Source: Bosea vaviloviae
Lineage (GTDB): Bacteria; Pseudomonadota; Alphaproteobacteria; Rhizobiales; Beijerinckiaceae
DNA length: 64,000 bases
NCBI RefSeq assembly: GCF_001741865.1
Contig: NZ_CP017147.1
Span: 5,261,001 to 5,325,000 of the forward strand
Direction: 5' to 3'
The position numbers were made by a program, and so were the translations under genes. The notes beneath the pieces are model-generated. The model saw only the letters and a list, made by a program, of their open reading frames with translations, made no database searches and had not been told where the DNA came from. Position 1 is the first letter of the stretch. Every line of letters starts with the position of its first letter. Shown here in pieces: positions 44,006 to 52,902 of this stretch.

Positions 44006-45874
44006 TTACACTCTCAGCAGAACGTCCATCATCTCCTTGATGGTCGAGATGATGCGCGCATTAGCGGCGTAAGCGGTCTGGAGCTCGATCAGCGTCGACA
44101 TCTCCTGGTCGACATTGACCTGGGAGGTCGCCTGGAAGCGGCTCTGCACAGATGCCAGCGCCACCTGCTGCCCCTGGTCGAGGCGCTTGGCCGTGTCCGC
44201 CGCCTGGCCCGTGGAGCTGACCACGCGCTGGACGAAGGAGGTGATGCTCTGGCTGGTGGTCGCGGTCGAGCCGTCGAGGCCGGTCGCATTGGTGAAGGCG
44301 CGCTGGCTCTGCGTCAGCCGCTCCAGCATGAGCTTGGGCCGCGTCGCGTCGCCCGCCGCGGTCGTGGTGTCGTAGGTGACGAGCTTGGACCGGTCGGTAA
44401 TGAGCGCGGGATTGACGATGATCCGGCCAGCATAGCCGACGAGCTGGGAGCCATTGTCATAGGAGCCCGTATAAACGGCGTTGCCGCGCCCGCCATCGAC
44501 GAAGAAGGGCAGCTCCGCCGCACCTCCCGCCGAGGACAGCACCGAATTGGTCGGCCGCGCGGTCACTCCGAGGACGTCGCGCGTGCCGGCAGCACCGTCA
44601 TCGAGGATGGTGAGCGTCGAGCCCGCGCCCGAAACCGTGAAATTCGTGCCGACGGCGGCCTGGATCTGCGCTGCGACGGAGGCGGTGCCGCCGGAGAAAT
44701 CGATGCCGACGACGCGGTTATTGGCGTCCCCGCCAGCGGAGGCCGGCAGGGGCAGCGACGCGGCCGAGTCGACCCGCACGAAGGTGAAGCGCTGGGTCGT
44801 CCCGCCCGGCGTGACCTGATAGTCGAGCGTGACCGAGTTGCCGGCCTGCAAGCCGGTGAGATCGACATCGAAGCCGGTCGCGGCGCCGGCGGTCGCGGCC
44901 GTGCCCTTGACCTCGCGGTCCGACAGCGCGCTCGACATCTGCGCCGCGATCTCGTCGAGCTGCGCCTGGGCCTTGACCAGCGTCTTGTCGCGCAACTCGA
45001 TATTGGCCGCGATCGCGCCGGAGCGGAACGTGCCGTTGGCGATCGCGTCCCGGCCATTGCCGGAGGTGTCGCTCATCGTGATGGTGCCGACGCCGCGCTT
45101 CGTCGGGTCCGTGCTCCACTGCGATCCCGCGCTCAGCATCGGGTGCTCGTCGACGGAGAAGGTCACCGACGGGCGGCCATCGAAAAGCTGCGTGCCCGAA
45201 CTGGTCGAGATGCTCAGCGAGCCTCGCGCGTCCTCGCTGGTCTTGACGTCGATATATTGCGAAAGCTCCGCGACGATCCGGTCGCGCTGGTCCTTGAGAT
45301 CGGCCGTGGCGCCGTCATTCGGCTTGCCGACGATGCTGGCGTTGACCGAGGTCAGCGAGTTCAGCAGCGCGTTGACCTTGGTGACGCCGTCTGCGATCCC
45401 GGCCTCGGCCTGCGAGCGCAGAGTCTGCACGCCGTCCGAGAGCGTGTTCAATTGGTTGGCGAGCTGGGTGGCTGCGTCGAGAACGCCGGTGCGCAGGCTG
45501 TAGGACGACGGATCGTTCTGCAGGGCCTGCAGCGAGCTGGTGAATTTGCTGTAGATCGAATCCAGCGCTGTCGTGCTGCCTGGCGCTCCGAAGAGCTGGT
45601 CGAGGTTCGACAGCGCATCGGAGCGCGTCGAGCTGTAGGCGGCGCCGGAGGTCTCCTGCCAGAGCTGACGCTGGACGATCACATCGAGCAGGCGCTGGAC
45701 CGCGGTGCTGCTGGTGCTGACGGTGTTGCCGCCCAGCGTGTCCGTGGTCGAGACCTGACGTCGGACATAACCCGCCGTGCCGGCATTGGCGACGTTCTGC
45801 GAAACGACGCCGATGCCAATCTGCGTGGCGTTGAGGCCGGCAACCGCGGTGTTCAGGGAAGTGCTGAGGCCCAT
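44006..45874 (-). CDS. flgK: Hook-associated protein FlgK (HAP1)
   Basis: FlgK is the first hook-filament junction protein. The 622-residue product has the conserved N-terminus GLSTSLNTAVAGLNATQIGI with VSQNVANAGTAGYVRRQ, and the C-terminus SQVNVDQEMSTLIELQTAYA with NARIISTIKEMMDVLLRV. ATG 45874 is preferred over TTG 45880 because AGGAG lies about 6 nt upstream of it. Between flgE and flgL in one minus-strand operon. Confidence 0.96.
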   Translation of the reverse strand: MGLSTSLNTAVAGLNATQIGIGVVSQNVANAGTAGYVRRQVSTTDTLGGNTVSTSSTAVQRLLDVIVQRQLWQETSGAAYSSTRSDALSNLDQLFGAPGSTTALDSIYSKFTSSLQALQNDPSSYSLRTGVLDAATQLANQLNTLSDGVQTLRSQAEAGIADGVTKVNALLNSLTSVNASIVGKPNDGATADLKDQRDRIVAELSQYIDVKTSEDARGSLSISTSSGTQLFDGRPSVTFSVDEHPMLSAGSQWSTDPTKRGVGTITMSDTSGNGRDAIANGTFRSGAIAANIELRDKTLVKAQAQLDEIAAQMSSALSDREVKGTAATAGAATGFDVDLTGLQAGNSVTLDYQVTPGGTTQRFTFVRVDSAASLPLPASAGGDANNRVVGIDFSGGTASVAAQIQAAVGTNFTVSGAGSTLTILDDGAAGTRDVLGVTARPTNSVLSSAGGAAELPFFVDGGRGNAVYTGSYDNGSQLVGYAGRIIVNPALITDRSKLVTYDTTTAAGDATRPKLMLERLTQSQRAFTNATGLDGSTATTSQSITSFVQRVVSSTGQAADTAKRLDQGQQVALASVQSRFQATSQVNVDQEMSTLIELQTAYAANARIISTIKEMMDVLLRV

Positions 45875-45931
45875 CGTCAACTCCTGTCGTCACCCGCGGC
45901 CCTTCTGGGCCGCGTCAACTCCTGCGAGAAT

Positions 45932-47338
45932 TCAGCGGATGATGGCGAACACGTCGCGCAGCATGTCCTGCGCCGTGGTGATCACCTTGGTGTTGGCCGA
46001 ATAGGCCTGCTGGGTGACGATCATCTTCGAGAATTCGTCGGCGATATCGGTGTTGGACTGCTCGACATTGCCGCCGATGAGATCGGAGGTGCCGAGGCCG
46101 ACGATCGGTGCGCCGGACTCGATCGTCTCCTCGAAGGCGCCGCCATCCAGCCGCTTCAGCGCATTGCCGGCGTTGAAGCGGGCGGTCGCAATCTGCGCCA
46201 GCGCCTTGACCTGACCGTTGCTGAAGGTGCCGATCACTTGCCCTTGAGCCGAGATCGAGACGCGATCCAAAGTACCGGCCGTGTAACCGTCCTGGCGGAT
46301 GCTGCGGGCATCGATCTGGCCGCTGACATCGCCATTCTGGGTCAGGCCAGTGCCGCCGGTCGTCAGGCTGATGCCGGTGATCGTGGTGCCCGCGATCGTC
46401 ATGGTCGGCAAAAGGATGTTGCCGCTCGCAGGCGCCGTCATTTGGCCGGTGCTGTCGAAGGTGATGTTCTGGTTGGCGTTGCGGTAGGCCACCGTCGCGC
46501 CCGTCGCGCTGGTGTTCTCGGCCACGAACAGGTTCCAGGTATCGGCGACGGCCGGCGGGCCGGCGGAGACATTCGACACCTTGGCCCAGCGCAAATCGAC
46601 ACTCGTGGCCTTGCCGAGCGAGTCATAGACCGTCGCCGCACCGCCAGGGATCGATTGGGCCAGGAAGTTGGTCAGGTCGGTTCCGATGACGACGCCGTTG
46701 CCGCCCGATGTCGTCGAATGCGGATCCGATCCAGCAGTATATGAGGCCGCCGGCTGAAGCAATTCAGAGCCCACGACGGTTTTGTCGGAGCGCGTCGTCG
46801 CTGGGTAGGCCGGGATATTGGCGCGGTATTCGATCGAGGTCGTCGCTTTCGCCGGATATTGCTCCTGCGTGATGCGCAGCACTTCGGGCTGGCTGCCGAC
46901 CACCTGCCCGGTGACGGTATCGATCTTCTGGCCCTTCAAAAAGTAGCCGGCGCCGTTGACGAGATAGCCATTGGCGTCGAAGTCGAAATCGCCGCGGCGT
47001 GTATAGAGGTTCGCATTGGTGAAGGTCGTGTTGGTGCCGAGCCCGCTCTGGCGCTGGTCGACGACGAAGAAGCCGTCGCCATTGATCGCCGCATTGGTGT
47101 CGATCTTGGTCGCCGAGAGATCGCCCTGGATCGTCGTGGTGGCCTGGCTGTAGGCCGCGACCGAGCCGGCGATCTGGCGGTTCAGCGCCGAATCGGGGAT
47201 CAGGTCGGAGAAGGTCGTATCGACGCGCTTGAACCCGGCCGTCCGCGAGTTGGCGATGTTGCCGGAAATGTTTTCCAGCGCGTAGGACTGCGCCTGAAGA
47301 CCCGACACCGCCGTCGTCAACGCACTGAAAACACCCAT
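45932..47338 (-). CDS. flgE: Flagellar hook protein FlgE
   Basis: FlgE builds the hook. The 468-residue product has the rod/hook N-terminus (FSALTTAVSGLQAQSYALEN, then ISGNIANSRTAGFKR), AINGDGFFVVDQRQSGLGTN, and the C-terminus GGNVEQSNTDIADEFSKMIV with TQQAYSANTKVITTAQDMLR. Length is in the family range. ATG 47338 (MGVFSALT) is chosen, with GAGG upstream; the frame continues upstream only through a non-conserved stretch. First gene of flgE-flgK-flgL. Confidence 0.96.
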   Translation of the reverse strand: MGVFSALTTAVSGLQAQSYALENISGNIANSRTAGFKRVDTTFSDLIPDSALNRQIAGSVAAYSQATTTIQGDLSATKIDTNAAINGDGFFVVDQRQSGLGTNTTFTNANLYTRRGDFDFDANGYLVNGAGYFLKGQKIDTVTGQVVGSQPEVLRITQEQYPAKATTSIEYRANIPAYPATTRSDKTVVGSELLQPAASYTAGSDPHSTTSGGNGVVIGTDLTNFLAQSIPGGAATVYDSLGKATSVDLRWAKVSNVSAGPPAVADTWNLFVAENTSATGATVAYRNANQNITFDSTGQMTAPASGNILLPTMTIAGTTITGISLTTGGTGLTQNGDVSGQIDARSIRQDGYTAGTLDRVSISAQGQVIGTFSNGQVKALAQIATARFNAGNALKRLDGGAFEETIESGAPIVGLGTSDLIGGNVEQSNTDIADEFSKMIVTQQAYSANTKVITTAQDMLRDVFAIIR

Positions 47339-47488
47339 GGCAACCTCACCTCGACTGGCGCTCGATGGGCGCCCCACAACATCGAGGCTTGATCTGCATG
47401 GCCTATGCCATGGGTTTGGGCCTTATTCGTCAAAGGCTTGGATGGTTTCGAAAGCGTAGCGCGGCGGTTTCGACCGGGCAAAACCGCC

Positions 47489-47515
47489 GCAGCCCGGCAA
47501 AGTTTGCCGGGCTGC
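47489..47515 (-). terminator. Probable terminator of ycjF
   Basis: gcagcccggcaaa pairs with tttgccgggctgc right after the ycjF stop, and a second stem (gcggcggttt 47461-47470 with aaaccgccgc 47481-47490) follows on the minus strand with a T run. Confidence 0.75.
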
Positions 47516-47517
47516 GC

Positions 47518-48528
47518 TCAGCTTTCGGTCCCGCTACTGCGCCAACCCGACAAATCGCCGGCGACATCCGACAAGGATGGCGGTCGCGCCTCGACGAAAG
47601 GCAGCGGCCGGCAGACCGCCAGTGCCGCCAGCCCGATGCGGGCGGTCAAAAGTCCATTCAGCACGCCTTCGCCCAGCTTGGCCGAGAGCCTGGCCGCGAG
47701 CCCCTGCCCCACCACCTGCTGGATCACGGCGTCGCCCGCGGCGATGCCGCCGGTGACGACGAGATGGCCCAGCACCTGCCGCGCCAGCCGCAACAGGCCG
47801 AGCGCGCCGGGCCTGCCGGCATAGATGCCGGCGATCGCGCGCAGCAGCCTCGCGCAGGCGACGAGCACGAAGACGATGTCGACCAGCGCGCGCGGGCTCA
47901 CCGCCGTGACCAGCGAAACCCGCCGCGCCGCCTGCGCGATCAGCGCCTGGGCGGCGCTGTCGAGCGGCGCCATCAGGCTGCGCTCGGCGATGGCCAGCAC
48001 GTCGCGCGCCGCAAAGAGCTGCGGCAGCGCCTCGTCGAGCGCGGCACGGCCCTTGGCCGTCTCAGCGCGCGAAGCGTAAAGCGCCTTGAGCTCGCCGGCG
48101 ATCGCCTTGGCCTCGTCAGTGCTGCCGCCAGCGAGAAGAGCCGTCGCGCGCAGGCGCAGCACCTCGACCTTGCGCTCGCGCAGGATGTCGCGCAGGACGC
48201 GGGCGAGCATCACCAGCAGCGCAAGCGCGGCGAAGCCGGCGCAAGCCAGCGCCGCATAGCCGAGCACCGGATTCTGCGTCATCAGCGCAGTGACGGTGTT
48301 CTCCACCCAAACCCCGACCGCGAGCGTCAGGAAGCCTGACAGGCCGGCGACGAATACGGTTCCCCAGGAGAAGCGCCGCCGCGCCACGGGAACGGCCGCC
48401 GGCTCGGCGGCATCGAACGGCTCGCTCTCGGCCAGGATGGCGACATTGGTGTCCCCGATAATGCCGTCACCAGCCGCCTCCGGCGGCTGCGGATCGAGCC
48501 GGATCGCGCGGGGGGCCTTGCCCGTCAT
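47518..48528 (-). CDS. YcjF-family (DUF697/TIGR01620) inner-membrane protein
   Basis: The 336-residue protein has an acidic/Pro N-terminal region, two membrane helices (FSWGTVFVAGLSGFLTLAVG; YAALACAGFAALALLVMLAR), a helical middle and a DUF697-type end (SLVTAVSPRALVDIVFVLVA; LVVTGGIAAGDAVIQQVVGQ). YcjF usually sits beside the GTPase-like YcjX, as here. The molecular role is not established; both are linked to envelope stress in some bacteria. A family A repeat separates it from ycjX. Confidence 0.88.
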   Translation of the reverse strand: MTGKAPRAIRLDPQPPEAAGDGIIGDTNVAILAESEPFDAAEPAAVPVARRRFSWGTVFVAGLSGFLTLAVGVWVENTVTALMTQNPVLGYAALACAGFAALALLVMLARVLRDILRERKVEVLRLRATALLAGGSTDEAKAIAGELKALYASRAETAKGRAALDEALPQLFAARDVLAIAERSLMAPLDSAAQALIAQAARRVSLVTAVSPRALVDIVFVLVACARLLRAIAGIYAGRPGALGLLRLARQVLGHLVVTGGIAAGDAVIQQVVGQGLAARLSAKLGEGVLNGLLTARIGLAALAVCRPLPFVEARPPSLSDVAGDLSGWRSSGTES

Positions 48529-48554
48529 GACAGAAGCTCCATCAGGCTAGAGAA

Positions 48555-48652
48555 ATTTCCGATCCGATTGGATCGTTCAATTGCTCTAGCTCTTTGTTTT
48601 AACGCGTTTTCTTCACGCGAACCGGTGTCCACTTCGCTCGAAAACGCTCTAG
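48555..48652 (-). repeat. Dispersed intergenic palindromic repeat, family A copy 2
   Basis: Read on the minus strand: tagagcgttttcgagcgaag, then accggttcgcgtgaagaaaa, cgcgttaaaacaaag, and gagcaattgaacgatccaat. It matches 1383-1502 apart from an insertion there. It sits between the same-strand ycjX and ycjF genes. Confidence 0.85.
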
Positions 48653-48658
48653 CCTCCT

Positions 48659-50104
48659 TCATGCGAGCTTGTCCCCGATCAGGAATTCGAGCGCCCGGTC
48701 GAGCCTGATCTGCGGCGGCGGCCGGGTCCGCCCGCCGGCATCGGGCGCAACCAAAGGCGGCCGGAAGCGCGGTGCGCGAATCTGCCAGCGTGCCGATGGA
48801 TCGAAGATCGCCTCGGGCCGCTCCGGCAACTCGCCGGGAAAGATCGCCGCCTCCGCAACGCCGTCGAAGATCTCCCCGTCGATCTCCTCGCCAGCCTCCG
48901 GCACCCCGGCGATCGCGGGCAATTCGTCGCGCCCTTCCTTGATCCGGACCTCGCGCGTCGCGCGTACGGCAGCGAGCGCCATCGACTCGACCCGCGCACC
49001 CGCGCCTTGCGCCCGGGAGGCCGCCCGCGCCACGAGATGCGACATCACCGCCGCCAAACGGTCATGGCTGGCATGGTGGATATGGTCCGCCTTGGTCGCG
49101 GCGAAGAGCACCCGCTCGATCCGGGGCGAAAACCAGCTCGACAGCCAGGAATTGCGGCCGACCTGAAAGGCCGCCAGTGCCTGTCCCAGCGCCGTCTCCA
49201 GGTCGGCCAGGGCCGGCGCGCCGGCATCGAGCGCCGCTAGCGCATCGACCAGCACGATCTGCCGGTCGAGACGGGCGAAATGATCGCGGAAGAACGGCGT
49301 CACGACGACGCGCTTATAGGCCTCGAAGCGCTCTGCCATCAGCCCGGCCAGCGTGCCGGGCAAAGGCTCGCTGTCATGGCCGAGGTCGAGCGGCGCGAAA
49401 GTCAGCGCCGGCGAGCCCTCGAGATCGCCCGGCATCAGGAAGCGCCCCGGCGGCGTCACCGCGACCGCCTCGGGATCGGCCCGCAGCGCCGCGAGATAGG
49501 TCTTGAAGACGATGCTCGCCGCTTCCGCCGCGAGCTCATCGGCCGGCCCCGCCGGATCGCGCCCGGCCAGATCCGCAAGCCAGTCCGAAGCCACGGCACG
49601 GCGATGCGGCTTGCGCGCATCGGCCACGGCCTGGGCCGACCAGGCCTTGTAGTCCTGGCCCATCAAGGCGAGATCGAGCAGCCATTCGCCGGGATAGTCG
49701 ACGATGTCGAGGGTCAGCGTCGCCGGTCCTTTGAACCAGCCGGCGGCGCGCTCATAGTCGATCTCGACGCGCAATTCGGAGATCCGCCGTGTCGAATCGG
49801 GCCAGCGCCGTTCGGGACCGTTCAGCGCGGCGCGATGCGCCTCATAGGGAAAGCGCGGAATATCGGGATCGGGCTGCGGCACCAGCCTGACCCGCGCGAT
49901 CCGCCCCTCGGCTGCGGCTTTCAGCACCGGCAGCTTCGCACCCTCGATCAGGTTCTGGATCAACGCCGTGGTGAAGACGGTCTTGCCCGAGCGCGACAGG
50001 CCGGTGACGCCCAGCCGCAGGCGCGGCCGCGCCAGGCCAAGCAGGCTGTCGCCGAAGGCGAGCGCGGCGTTGCGGGCCTCGTCGAGATAGGAGGGCTGGC
50101 TCAT
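48659..50104 (-). CDS. YcjX-family P-loop (DUF463) protein
   Basis: The 481-residue protein starts with a P-loop (LGVTGLSRSGKTVFTTALIQ) and contains LTLDIVDYPGEWLLDLALMG, resembling the G3 region, and IVLVDALAALDAGAPALADL. It matches the YcjX/DUF463 family of GTPase-like proteins, which pairs with YcjF. The gene is upstream of ycjF on the same strand with a repeat in the gap. Confidence 0.9.
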   Translation of the reverse strand: MSQPSYLDEARNAALAFGDSLLGLARPRLRLGVTGLSRSGKTVFTTALIQNLIEGAKLPVLKAAAEGRIARVRLVPQPDPDIPRFPYEAHRAALNGPERRWPDSTRRISELRVEIDYERAAGWFKGPATLTLDIVDYPGEWLLDLALMGQDYKAWSAQAVADARKPHRRAVASDWLADLAGRDPAGPADELAAEAASIVFKTYLAALRADPEAVAVTPPGRFLMPGDLEGSPALTFAPLDLGHDSEPLPGTLAGLMAERFEAYKRVVVTPFFRDHFARLDRQIVLVDALAALDAGAPALADLETALGQALAAFQVGRNSWLSSWFSPRIERVLFAATKADHIHHASHDRLAAVMSHLVARAASRAQGAGARVESMALAAVRATREVRIKEGRDELPAIAGVPEAGEEIDGEIFDGVAEAAIFPGELPERPEAIFDPSARWQIRAPRFRPPLVAPDAGGRTRPPPQIRLDRALEFLIGDKLA

Positions 50105-50270
50105 GCGCCGACGCGGATTGGCATGCGAGGCGGGGATGGCTCGGTATGCCGCCGGGGCGAGCCGGTTCGCGCGGCCGTCGAGAACGCTCCGTGAGCACCG
50201 GACGCCAAGATGGTCGAAGCGGAGATGGTCACATCAGACGGCCGCCCCGGTGGATGGATCGAGCCATCGC

Positions 50271-50798
50271 TCACTCGTCAGGCCCTTCGCCCAGGGAAGC
50301 AGGCGTGACGAAACGGTCGAGCCGGCCGCCGCGCGGGCTGAGATCGCGCCAGTCCTCGATCGCGAAATCGAGCACGGCGAGCCCGCAAGTCGGATATTTC
50401 TGGCTCATCCGCGCCGAGGCGTAGCGGTCGCCATGGCCGGTCAGCATCGCGGCGAGCTCCTCGAAGCCGGGATTGTGTCCGACCATCAGCAGCGTGCGGA
50501 CGCCGGGATCGACCTCCTGCGCGGTGTGCAGCAGGCGTTCCGTCTTGGCCTCATAGATGCGCGGCTCGACATGGCTCGGCGGCTTCTCCGGCAGCATCGC
50601 CTTGACCAGGTCCCATGTCTCAAGCGTGCGCCGCGCCGGCGAGATCAGCGCGAGGTCGGGCAACAGCAACTCCTCGGCGAGATAGCGCCCCATGACGGGG
50701 GCCGCCTCGCGTCCGCGTGTCGCGAGCGGGCGCTCACGATCGGCCATCCCGGTAGGCCAGTTCGACTTGGCATGGCGCAGAAGCATGAGGCGTCGCAT
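50271..50798 (-). CDS. SixA-like histidine phosphatase
   Basis: The 175-residue protein belongs to the histidine phosphatase (phosphoglycerate mutase-like) superfamily: RLMLLRHAKSNWPTGMADRE carries the RHG-type motif as RHA, and a second His lies in LLMVGHNPGFEELAAML. SixA proteins remove phosphate from phosphohistidine of phosphotransfer proteins. Substrate here unknown. It lies 9 nt downstream of a TetR gene on the same strand. Confidence 0.85.
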   Translation of the reverse strand: MRRLMLLRHAKSNWPTGMADRERPLATRGREAAPVMGRYLAEELLLPDLALISPARRTLETWDLVKAMLPEKPPSHVEPRIYEAKTERLLHTAQEVDPGVRTLLMVGHNPGFEELAAMLTGHGDRYASARMSQKYPTCGLAVLDFAIEDWRDLSPRGGRLDRFVTPASLGEGPDE

Positions 50799-50807
50799 GT
50801 GTCGAAC

Positions 50808-51527
50808 CTAACCATCCCCCGGCGGTTTTGCGAGAGCTTCCAGCGGCGGCAGATCGAGCGTCCGCAAGGCCGCGATCAGGATCGCCACGAGCTGCCGCGA
50901 ATAGAGCCCGAGCAGCACCTCGCGGCCTCCCTCCTCCGCCAGGAAATCGAGCTGGCCGTCGATCAGGAGCGTGGTGAAGCCATGCATCACCGACCAGACG
51001 ATCAGGATCGCCGCGAGGTCGGGCTCTCCGGCGAAACTCGGCGGATGGCGCGTGAGCAGATCGTCTCCGCTCTCGCGGCCCAGTTCGCAGCGCGTTTCGC
51101 GCACCAGGATGCCGAAGGCGCGGCCGGAGGCGCGCTTGAACGCAGGCTCCTCCCAATTCAACCCCATCTGGCCGAAGACGACGCGAAACCGCCCGGGCTT
51201 GTCGAGTGCGGTCGCGAGATAGGCATCACAGATCGCAGCCATCCTGTTGCCGTTCGCGCGGTGCGCGGCAGCCTCGGCCGCCGCCTCCATCGCATCGGAC
51301 AGGCCATCGAAACCGAGCGTCGCGATCGCCGTCAGCAAGCCGGTGAGATTGCCGAAATGATGCGCCGGCGCGGCCGGCGAGACCCCCGCCCGGCGCGCGC
51401 ATTCGCGCAGCGTGAATCCGGCCAGGCCCTTCTCGGCCAGCACGGCTTCGGCAGCAGTGATCATCGCCTGCCTGAGGTCGCCATGGTGATAGCCGCCGCG
51501 CGCGGAGCCAGCCTCGATCTTCGCCAT
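50808..51527 (-). CDS. TetR/AcrR-family transcriptional regulator
   Basis: The 239-residue protein has the TetR N-terminal HTH (GGYHHGDLRQAMITAAEAVL; TLRECARRAGVSPAAPAHHF) and a helical ligand/dimer domain. ATG 51527 is chosen over TTG 51533. A perfect 9-bp-arm palindrome lies 34 nt upstream, in the gap shared with the divergent membrane-protein gene, so it probably represses itself and that gene. Confidence 0.9.
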   Translation of the reverse strand: MAKIEAGSARGGYHHGDLRQAMITAAEAVLAEKGLAGFTLRECARRAGVSPAAPAHHFGNLTGLLTAIATLGFDGLSDAMEAAAEAAAHRANGNRMAAICDAYLATALDKPGRFRVVFGQMGLNWEEPAFKRASGRAFGILVRETRCELGRESGDDLLTRHPPSFAGEPDLAAILIVWSVMHGFTTLLIDGQLDFLAEEGGREVLLGLYSRQLVAILIAALRTLDLPPLEALAKPPGDG

Positions 51528-51560
51528 TTCCAACTCGCGATCTGCACATCGTCAAAATCA

Positions 51561-51579
51561 ATCTTGACGACGTCAAGAT
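51561..51579. promoter_or_regulatory. Palindromic operator candidate for the TetR regulator
   Basis: atcttgacg and cgtcaagat are exact reverse complements around one base (A). A further cgtcaa/ttgacg pairing (51550-51569) overlaps it. The site lies between the divergent TetR and ABA4-like genes, about 34 and 52 nt from their starts. Confidence 0.75.
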
Positions 51580-51630
51580 AGCGACTTACTACGGCACCGC
51601 AACTTAACAGCGTTCAGATGGAGGAGCATG

Positions 51631-52896
51631 ATGCTGCCGGTGACGCTCGACGACGCCTTCATGCTGGGCTCCCGCCTGGCGATCCTGGGCTGGCTCACCC
51701 TTCTCCTGCTGCCGCGCTGGCGCGGCCTCTCGGCGATGCTCGCCGGCGCCGTGATTCCCGCAGTGCTGTCGCTCGGCTACTTCGTGCTGATCGCCGTGTT
51801 CTGGAGCGAGGCGAAGGGGGATTTCTCATCATTGGACGGCATAGCGGGGCTCTTCGCCTCCAGGCCGCTGCTGCTCGCCGGCTGGCTGCACTATCTCGCC
51901 TTCGACCTCTTCCTCGGCAACTGGATCCTGCGCAGGGCGCAGGAGGCGGCGATCCTCCACTGGCTGATGGTGCCGGTGCTGCTCATGACCTTCCTGTTCG
52001 GGCCGATCGGCTACCTCGCCTATCTGCTGCTGGAGGCCTGCTTTCGCCTGGCGCGCGAGGACCGGATCGCTCGCCTCCAGGCCCGCCTTCCGGCTTGGCT
52101 GCCCGATCTCGAACTCGAGCCGCGCCTTACCGCCGCCGCCTTCGCCATGCTTGCCCTGGCCGTGCCGACCGCCTTCGCCTGGCTGATCGACATCAGGCAA
52201 TTCCAAGGCGTCGATACCTGGATCAAGCCATTAAAATTCGAGATCTCGGTTGCCTTCTATCTGCTGACGCTGGCGCTGTTCCTGCCGCTCGCCAGCGAAC
52301 GCTTCCGTACCACATGGGCCGGGCGCTACATCGTCTGGCCGGTGATCGTGCCGATCATCCTCGAAGTGCTCTACATCGTCTGGCGCGCCTCGCGTGGGGA
52401 AGCCTCGCACTACAACAGCGACAGCACGCTCAGTGCGGCGCTCTACACGCTGATGGGCGTGGGGGCGGTGATGTTCACGGTCGCGCCCGGCTTCCTTGCC
52501 TATGGGCTCGCTCGCCGTGACGCCACGCCGATGCCCGAGGTCCTGCGCTGGTCGCTCGTCGCCGGTCTCGCCCTCACCTGCATCTTCGGCCTGCTGAGCG
52601 GCGCCCTCCTCGGCTCGAGTGCCACTGGCCACTATGTCGGCACGCAACCGGCCCCGCATCCGGCCGTTCCGTTCTTCGGCTGGTCGCTGGCGATCGGGGA
52701 TCTGCGCGTCGCGCATTTCTTCGGGCTGCACGCCCTGCAGATCATTCCTGCAATCGGCTTGCTGCTCTGGCTGGCAATGAGGCAGGCCAGAGCCGGTCTG
52801 GTCGTGCTCGGCGTCGTCTCTGCCGCCTATGCCGCCGTCACCACGATCGCGCTTGTCGCGGCTCTGCGGGCGCGGCCGTTGCTGGGGCTCGGCTGA
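51631..52896 (+). CDS. Multispanning membrane protein with ABA4-like N-terminal domain
   Basis: The 421-residue protein has about ten to twelve membrane helices. The first ~150 residues look like the ABA4-like family (AGWLHYLAFDLFLGNWILRR; LMTFLFGPIGYLAYLLLEAC). The remainder is a second membrane domain with DTWIKPLKFEISVAFYLLTL, RASRGEASHYNSDSTLSAAL and RVAHFFGLHALQIIPAIGLL. ABA4 acts in carotenoid (neoxanthin) formation in plants; bacterial relatives have no settled role. The start at 51631 is favoured by GGAGG 6 nt upstream; ATG 51628 is too close to it. Likely controlled by the divergent TetR protein. Confidence 0.75.
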   Translation: MLPVTLDDAFMLGSRLAILGWLTLLLLPRWRGLSAMLAGAVIPAVLSLGYFVLIAVFWSEAKGDFSSLDGIAGLFASRPLLLAGWLHYLAFDLFLGNWILRRAQEAAILHWLMVPVLLMTFLFGPIGYLAYLLLEACFRLAREDRIARLQARLPAWLPDLELEPRLTAAAFAMLALAVPTAFAWLIDIRQFQGVDTWIKPLKFEISVAFYLLTLALFLPLASERFRTTWAGRYIVWPVIVPIILEVLYIVWRASRGEASHYNSDSTLSAALYTLMGVGAVMFTVAPGFLAYGLARRDATPMPEVLRWSLVAGLALTCIFGLLSGALLGSSATGHYVGTQPAPHPAVPFFGWSLAIGDLRVAHFFGLHALQIIPAIGLLLWLAMRQARAGLVVLGVVSAAYAAVTTIALVAALRARPLLGLG

Positions 52897-52902
52897 ACCG
52901 CC

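Noticed and set aside
45143..46744. Plus-strand frame of 533 codons opposite flgK and flgE
   Set aside because: flgK and flgE are certain from conserved termini; the frame is antisense noise.
47365..48339. Plus-strand frame opposite ycjF
   Set aside because: Arg/Gln-rich shadow; YcjF on the minus strand has membrane segments and its usual partner YcjX.
49280..51581. Long plus-strand frames opposite ycjX, sixA and the TetR gene
   Set aside because: They cover recognised minus-strand genes and show no protein family pattern.
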